A stretch of 64,000 nucleotides of DNA. Source: Chlamydoabsidia padenii (lineage: Eukaryota; Mucoromycota; Mucoromycetes; Mucorales; Cunninghamellaceae). Under the pieces are notes generated by a model. That model saw nothing but the letters and a program-made list of their open reading frames with translations. It did no database searches and had not been told where the DNA came from. Positions 58,801-64,000 of this stretch are shown one piece after another. The DNA is taken from NCBI GenBank assembly GCA_025330725.1, contig JAIWND010000007.1:1054001-1118000 (forward strand). The letters are read 5' to 3'. The position numbers were made by a program, and so were the translations under genes. Each line of letters starts with the position of its first letter. Position 1 is the stretch's first letter.

Positions 58801-59283
58801 GACGACGACGACGACGACGAAAGTGACGACGAATATGCCACTGTACCGGATGTAACAACAGCACCTTATCGAAATATATGGTATCAGTATTATGCCGTTC
58901 CTCTACCCTTGATGGATCCAATCATAGCAACAGCACCGACCAGGCAACGCTTACTCCGAGCCAGCTCTGGTACAAGTACACCAAACGACAATCCCTCTGA
59001 CCATACATTATCACTCACGGACACTAAGGATCCTCTTTTTTTGCTCCGCGGGGCGGGAAAGTGCTTGGGCCAAGTCATTACCAATACACCTAATCCAACC
59101 TATGCAGCGAGCGATACCATCCTGCGGGCAAAAGCTTGGCGGTACACCTCATGTCATCACAGTTATGCAATACAACAAGTAGATATGTCATTGGGTCTTT
59201 ATCAAGAATACCTACAATATAGGAAACGCGGGATACCGAAGCTTCTTCTGGACTGGCCTCTTCATTGGGTGGTGGACAATTAG
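55889..59283 (+). CDS. Large fungal protein of the DUF1765 type
   Basis: A 925-aa protein from ten exons: 55889-55941, 56071-56283, 56363-56449, 56521-56540 (20 nt), 56590-56733, 56785-56893, 56962-57105, 57163-57767, 57826-58348 and 58404-59283. The protein is mostly helical. The middle holds hydrophobic blocks (HIVLATYLVIVCPEAQKERL; IFDFLEATMLQLQHY). The segment FLLHTIHIVLAYSDHSTSLL, then LLDPVIFERLFLHWGANVRNFYW, matches my memory of the uncharacterised fungal DUF1765 family; this needs a profile search. The C-terminus carries a Ser- and Asp-rich insert (D run near 58801) and ends in hydrophobic/basic blocks. No catalytic motif is seen. The function is unknown. Confidence 0.72.
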
Positions 59284-59755
59284 TTTATAGAATATAGATA
59301 GATAGTGCACCTACTCTCTCTCCCTTGTTGCATAATAAAAACACAGTTTGTAAACCAAAACTAAATACTTTTTTTTTTTTTTTTTTAAAAAAATAACATC
59401 AAAGCCTCATGGATGAATATTTTATATAAAGGTGTATGTAGCCATTCTGCCTAATCTTTACATGAATCAATCTCATGGTATCTTCGGATCCCGCAGGCCA
59501 ATCAAAATTCAGGGGTTCTTAATGAGACCCTGAATAATTCGGCATTGCTTTGACAAGCGACTCTTTACACACCATGTATCATCTAGTCCTTTTCAGATTA
59601 ACATACACACAGAGTAAATATCATAATTCTTTATTATATAAAGTAAATTAATGTAAAAGGGTAGTCTGCAGAAGAGTTTGATCATTCTACTTCCAACATA
59701 TATATGTAAAAAAAGGCTATCTTCTAAATGAGGGGAGGGGGTAAATGATGAGATT
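59284..59755. other. Convergent intergenic region
   Basis: Lies between the 3' ends of two convergent genes. Only polyadenylation-like AT-rich sequence and a T tract (59368-59385) are seen. Confidence 0.5.
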
Positions 59756-60567
59756 CTATAGTAAGCCAGGGATCAGACAGTATTTCTTGTAAGTAATCTT
59801 GAATGTCTGTTCGTACCAGATACGCGTGTTGTATGCCCGGACACCAAGGTATCCAACCGAGCTTATTTGGAAGATGAAGATAAGGATATGTTGAGACAAC
59901 AGGGTCATGGCCATAAAGGAGATGATTTCACCAAGCTAAACAAATAAAAAAAATAATATTAAAGTTTGTCAATCATCTTGTTGCATTGTAGTATACTTAC
60001 ATAGTGAGGACACCAGACATATTCAAAAAGACCACCTCGAGGAATCTGTATAAAAGTATATCAGTAACATACCCCTATCTTTTTTTCGACTTGCCTTGTA
60101 TTCCTTGATTCCATCTTTACGTAGATCAGCGAGAATAAGATGGTGATAATGGTTCAACCCTTCACCTAAAAAAAAGAGTGTCATTCCCAAACCTATTTCA
60201 TACACGTTTGTTTCGGATGAAGGTACCATGGCAGTAAAGTATAATTGAGTGATCGAGAATCCAGCATAACTAATCCCAATCACGATATTGTCCTTTAAGA
60301 TAGCATGTCCTGAATACCGATGGACCCATAGTACTTCCTACATCCAATAGTAGTGAGTTCAAAGAGAATGAATGATTTATCCCAACTTACATAGATACGT
60401 TTTAAAAAATGGAGGAGGGAGAAGAGAGCGACCCATTTGACATGGAGGGCTTGGTGAGAAGACCAAAGACCACCTAATAAGCATAAGACAACACTGGGCA
60501 AGTAAATAATAAGCATACCTTGTTTCGAAGGTACCTATTAAAAAACATCATGAGGTTGATCCCGGGA

Positions 60568-60614
<47 letters not shown>

Positions 60615-60774
60615 TGGATTGACTTACCATGATGGTTGACTTTTTGGCTTTTGCAAATTTGGAATAGCCCATTTGAGTAGATGGATCGAGTTCTCGTTGG
60701 ATCAGCATTAAGCTAGATAGTAAGGCTCCAAGACCTATTAACATATTGGATATCGTCGGATCAGGGTAATACAT
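59756..60774 (-). CDS. Steroid 5-alpha-reductase (SRD5A) family membrane enzyme
   Basis: A 252-aa multi-pass protein from five exons: 60774-60628, 60534-60391, 60337-60095, 60045-60001 and 59935-59756. The C-terminal signature is strong: YK-IPRGGLFEYVWCPHYLGEI, then GYLGVRAYNTRIWYEQTF and KYCLIPGLL. The family uses NADPH to reduce enones in the ER membrane (steroids, polyprenols, enoyl-CoA); the HYLGE form is closest to SRD5A1/2. At least five hydrophobic segments are visible. Intron 3 (60094-60046) needs a GC donor (TACAAG then GCAAGT) to reach IPRGG in frame. Intron 1 contains a 42-base homopolymer. The substrate is not deducible. Confidence 0.82.
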
Positions 60775-60851
60775 TGTGAGGGAGAAAGGATTAAAAAAGA
60801 AACAAGGGAAGCGAGAAAATGAAATTGGATAAAATGTCATTGTTCGTAATT

Positions 60852-60864
60852 TTAAAATGCCGAT
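60852..60864 (+). promoter_or_regulatory. Motif TTAAAATGCCGAT upstream of the SRD5A-like gene
   Basis: About 78-90 bp upstream of the start at 60774, opposite orientation to the gene. Nearly the same sequence as the copy upstream of TMEM230. Confidence 0.45.
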
Positions 60865-61321
60865 TGAAACTTTTGCCCCTGGAGACACTGATTTACATCT
60901 CTCGAAGAAATGATATAACTCTATCATCCTTTATTTTTCTTGCCGATCTACCCATTGTGTATTCGAAAATACAAGAACAAATATTCCTGCTGGTTTAGTC
61001 AGACTCGATCTTCTCGTAAAGTGACTGGATGACATTATAGGCCGATGGATCTCCTCCCCTTGATTATATAATTTGTAGTTTAATGACGCCCTCCTCCACA
61101 CATTTATAAATTATGTTGTATGTATTATAATAAACACTACATTCAATGATTAAGACCCTGATATTACCTGGGTGTTGGTGTCTGAATGTTATCAGAAGAT
61201 GAGTACAAGACAATACAAAATATAAAAAAAAGACATGGTACATAAAACAATCGATAAAAAGTGTGTTTATTGAATATAAAAAAGATATCTACAATGTTAA
61301 CAAAAAAAAACCCCCCCCATT
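60865..61321. other. Intergenic stretch, no gene seen
   Basis: Lies between the SRD5A-like promoter and the FIP1 3' end. AT-rich, with an A/C homopolymer pair at about 61303-61318. No open frame of interest. Confidence 0.5.
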
Positions 61322-62594
61322 CTAACGACGTGATGGACGAGGATTATTGGTGCCACTACCACCACCGTAATTTTGATTCATGCGAGCCATATCACCACCA
61401 TTGGGTCTGTTTTGCATATTACCCATCATGGGTGGTGCCCCACCAGGAGGAGGAGGAGGAGGCATACCCATCATCATTGGATTCATCATTGGATTCATCA
61501 TTCCCATCGGCATACCACCTTCCATCATTGGCATCATCATTCCCATCTTCATAAAGTCAGGCACATCCGTCATGAAATCAGGCATGTCTCCATCAGGTTT
61601 ACCAGTAGTCTATACAAAGGGATGAAAAAAAAAAAAACATCAGTCGCCATGGTGAATCCCCTCCTTTTTTCTTTACCTTCTTTTCCCGCATTGTCTTTTG
61701 TTTGGCACAGTAAGCCCGCCAGGTGACTTCATTGAATCCATAATTAAAGTAATCGGTGATATCAGCCCCAGGTTTCCGCCATGGTTTATCTTCAAATATG
61801 TCTACATCCAATTCAGTGATAGGTTGTCCGTTATATTCCCCCACCGCATCCAAATCCACTCCACCTGATGATTTGTTCGTTGTTGTGTTGTTGGTGGTGT
61901 TGTTGGTGTTAGTGTCACCGGATGAAGTTTCGTTGCCTTGTTGTCCACCTAATTTAATATTGACCAGTGAATTGGAGGTGTCAGTTGCCTGGTCGCCTTG
62001 AGGAATCTGACTATTGATATATATAAAAAAAAAGAGGTTAGTTTTCAGAAACATTGTTTCAATAAAGTGAGTTTACCTTGAAGAGGGTCGAGCGTCAGTT
62101 GTTGTTTCATCTTCTTCGGCTTCTAAAATGATATCTAGATCCTATAGTAAAGTATGGTTCAATCACAAAGATTCATTCGTTATTACCAAAACTGAATGTT
62201 ACTTACGTCATCACTGTCTTCTTCCTCGTCTTCGTCTTCATCTTCATCCATAGCATCGTCATTGTCAGGTTCCTTCTTGGTAGGATCTGTAGAGTTGCTG
62301 CACAAGAGAATAAAGCGTTAATCATCCTAGATTTGCAAGACAAAGATGATCTTACCTATTGGCAATGGCTTCATTATATTGTTCATAGATTTCTTCGTCT
62401 TCTTCAGTGTCTATGTGTAAATATAAAGTGAGTGTCATGTCATGGTAGAGAGGGAAGAAGTGTTTATTTGATTTACTTTTTTTGGTGGCAGGTTTAGATG
62501 TAATGCCATAGTTGTCTTCTGAGCCATCGGATCCGTATAAAAATTCGTCAACATCGTCTTCTTCCATGGTATTGTTCTTGTTGGGGTCGCTCAT
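61322..62594 (-). CDS. FIP1: Pre-mRNA 3'-end processing factor Fip1
   Basis: A 316-aa protein from six exons: 62594-62477, 62410-62356, 62297-62207, 62141-62077, 62010-61677 and 61609-61322. Fip1 tethers poly(A) polymerase to the cleavage and polyadenylation complex. The N-terminus is acidic ([15 protein letters not shown]). The conserved Fip1 motif is complete: [20 protein letters not shown], then [15 protein letters not shown]. The C-terminus is Met/Pro/Gly-rich ([11 protein letters not shown]) and ends NNPRPSRR. Length is close to yeast Fip1 (327 aa). Confidence 0.93.
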
Positions 62595-62663
62595 TGTGTG
62601 GTTTTAATTAAAGAAAGAGAAGCAAAAAGAAAAGTATAAAAATTTAAAAAAAAAAAAAAAAGA

Positions 62664-62676
62664 GTCGGGAATTAAA
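62664..62676 (-). promoter_or_regulatory. Motif TTTAATTCCCGAC upstream of FIP1
   Basis: About 70-82 bp upstream of the start at 62594, same strand as the gene. One position in the A run is changed. Confidence 0.4.
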
Positions 62677-62967
62677 AAAGTCTAGTTGGGTGTGATGATG
62701 GCAAAGACCACCTGTCAATCAATACACGACCCTGATAAATGCAACAAGTGAGGAATAATCATTTTACATTTTTTATTTTTGTTTGGTAAAAAGGAACAAC
62801 ACAATATATATATATATTTAAAAAGAAAGAAGTGTCAAGGAGGACAAGCAAACTAATAAACAAACAAACTATACGAATGGATGTGGATGAAGGGTGGGTG
62901 GGAAGATACAGTACAAATGAGGGATAGAGTGAGTGATCTAATAAATGTAAATTGGATAAACAACTTT

Positions 62968-63471
62968 TTATTGATCATCGGCAACCACCTTGGTAAGGTA
63001 TGTTTCAAAGTCGAAATCAGGGTTTTCAAAGTCTATATACGAAATGATGCGGTTAGTTTATAAACACAAGTGCTCATCCAGCTAGCTAGCTACACCAGTT
63101 TTAATCCATCTTTACCTAATTCAACCGTGGCAGGAGAAGCATCCACCTTGATCAACTTTTGTTTGGCATAGGCAACCTTGGCTTGTGCAATTAAATCTTC
63201 TTGACGGTGATAAGCAGCTTGTTTTTGTTGTTCTTCGGCTTGCTTGTTCAAGCTAATGTTGTGAGTGAATCCGTATACGAGACCGAAGGCAAGAGCTGAC
63301 CATCGTCCAACCTATATAAAATGAGTAAATTAGTACACCAAAAGTCACATCACCCAGAGTCAATGTCTAGTTGTTGTTGTTTTTTTTTATCCCAGCACGA
63401 TATTCCGTTCGCAAGTGGTAAAATTGGTGAGAGGTCAAAGTGCTTACGTTAACAACAGCTTGGGTCACCAT
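62968..63471 (-). CDS. TIM11: Mitochondrial F1Fo ATP synthase subunit e
   Basis: A 94-aa protein from three exons: 63471-63448, 63311-63116 and 63032-62968. It begins MVTQAVVNVGRWSALAFG and has one membrane helix with a GxxxG motif (FGLVYGF), the signature that drives ATP synthase dimerisation. A charged helical tail follows (AEEQQKQAAYHRQEDLIAQA). The start and length match the subunit e family (yeast Tim11/Atp21). The first exon is only 24 nt. A promoter-motif variant lies at 63584-63596. Confidence 0.88.
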
Positions 63472-63583
63472 ATTGTGTTATAAATGTAAAAGAGAAGGGA
63501 GGGGGGAAGAAGAAGGGGAACGAGACAAAAAAAAAAAAAAAAAATTGGAGGGGTGGAGAAAACAAGTGACGTCCATGGGTAAC

Positions 63584-63596
63584 ATCGGCGATTCAA
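63584..63596 (-). promoter_or_regulatory. Motif TTGAATCGCCGAT upstream of the subunit e gene
   Basis: About 113-125 bp upstream of the start at 63471, same strand as the gene. Confidence 0.4.
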
Positions 63597-63657
63597 ATTG
63601 AGATCCTTTTTATAACCACGTGATATATAAATCCAGGGGCAAAGATCAACTCTTTAT

Positions 63658-64000
63658 TTAATATACAGTTTTTTTTCTTTTATCAACATGTCTATCTTTA
63701 CTATCGGCACTATCAGAGAATAACGCGCCATCTTCATCATCACTATTCAATAAACTTTGGAGCATTAGTCTTCGTCGTCGCTTGGCTGCTTGATTGGTGT
63801 CCATCATGTTCCGTAAGAGATTGCCTTGTAATCCCAAGTTGTGAGGTCCAATAATAGAATGATGCACGTGTTCGATTGATTTAAAGTATTTGACCGTCTA
63901 ATAATAATAACAAAAACAAGCGTATGAGAGAGACTGGTTCACTTGGCTGATGACAGTAATAGGATGGTTCCTGTTTGGTGTTACCTTGATATGAAGTTCC
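63658..64000 (-). CDS. 3' end of an unrecognised gene, cut by the window edge
   Basis: Two exons are visible: 64000-63985 (partial) and 63897-63658, joined in frame as ELHIK-TVKYFKSIEHVHHS. The last exon continues IIGPHNLGLQGNLLRNMMDT, then a basic run AAKRRRR, an acidic Ser/Asp stretch and a basic end (DKRKKTVY). The basic-acidic-basic tail suggests a nuclear protein, but I do not recognise the family. The intron between is 63984-63898 with donor GTAACA and acceptor TTAG. Confidence 0.6.

Overview
The window looks like nuclear DNA of an early-diverging filamentous fungus, most likely Mucoromycota/Mucorales (inference). It is AT-rich and gene-dense. The genes have many short introns (about 50-130 bp) with strong GTAAGT-type donors. 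The protein families are eukaryotic: an Opy2-type HOG anchor, Swr1, Sec31, Fip1, a Gcn4-like bZIP, and F1Fo ATP synthase subunit e. I see no rRNA or tRNA gene, no CRISPR array and no bacterial operon.

Layout. 1-1953: no gene. 1954-2761 (+): ARFRP1-type GTPase. 2762-5387: no gene, but a degenerate tandem repeat, a 63-bp-arm hairpin and a cluster of one short motif. 5388-9292 (-): TMEM230-like protein, a membrane-anchored SGNH/NXPE-like protein and an unrecognised single-exon protein. 9852-18420 (+): split CS-domain/Sel1 tail-anchored protein, BTB+CAP-Gly protein, OPY2, SLC10A7/Rch1. 18493-20951: decayed piggyBac element flanked by TTAA. 21055-29757 (+): SWR1 and a bHLH factor. 31414-32710 (-): Mme1-type carrier. 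33113-36383 (+): casein kinase 1, SERF-like protein, PPPDE/DeSI peptidase. 36552-37574 (-): citrate carrier CTP1. 38048-44812 (+): cytosolic isoleucyl-tRNA synthetase and a 15-exon S9A peptidase. 45562-53236 (-): small zinc-finger protein, glutamine synthetase, SEC31. 54580-59283 (+): bZIP factor and a DUF1765-like protein. 59756-64000 (-): steroid-5-alpha-reductase-like enzyme, FIP1, ATP synthase subunit e, and a partial gene cut by the window edge.

The genes form no pathway cluster; this is ordinary housekeeping chromosome. Exon boundaries were read by hand, and for every spliced model given as complete the exon lengths sum to a multiple of three.

Three observations stand out. First, a 13-bp motif, roughly TTNAAANNCCGMY, lies mostly 35-185 bp upstream of the start codon in more than half of the genes, in both orientations, and also forms an orphan cluster at 3.05-5.05 kb. 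Second, glutamine synthetase can only be read in frame if it contains a one-nucleotide exon at 47503. Third, two genes need GC-AG introns.
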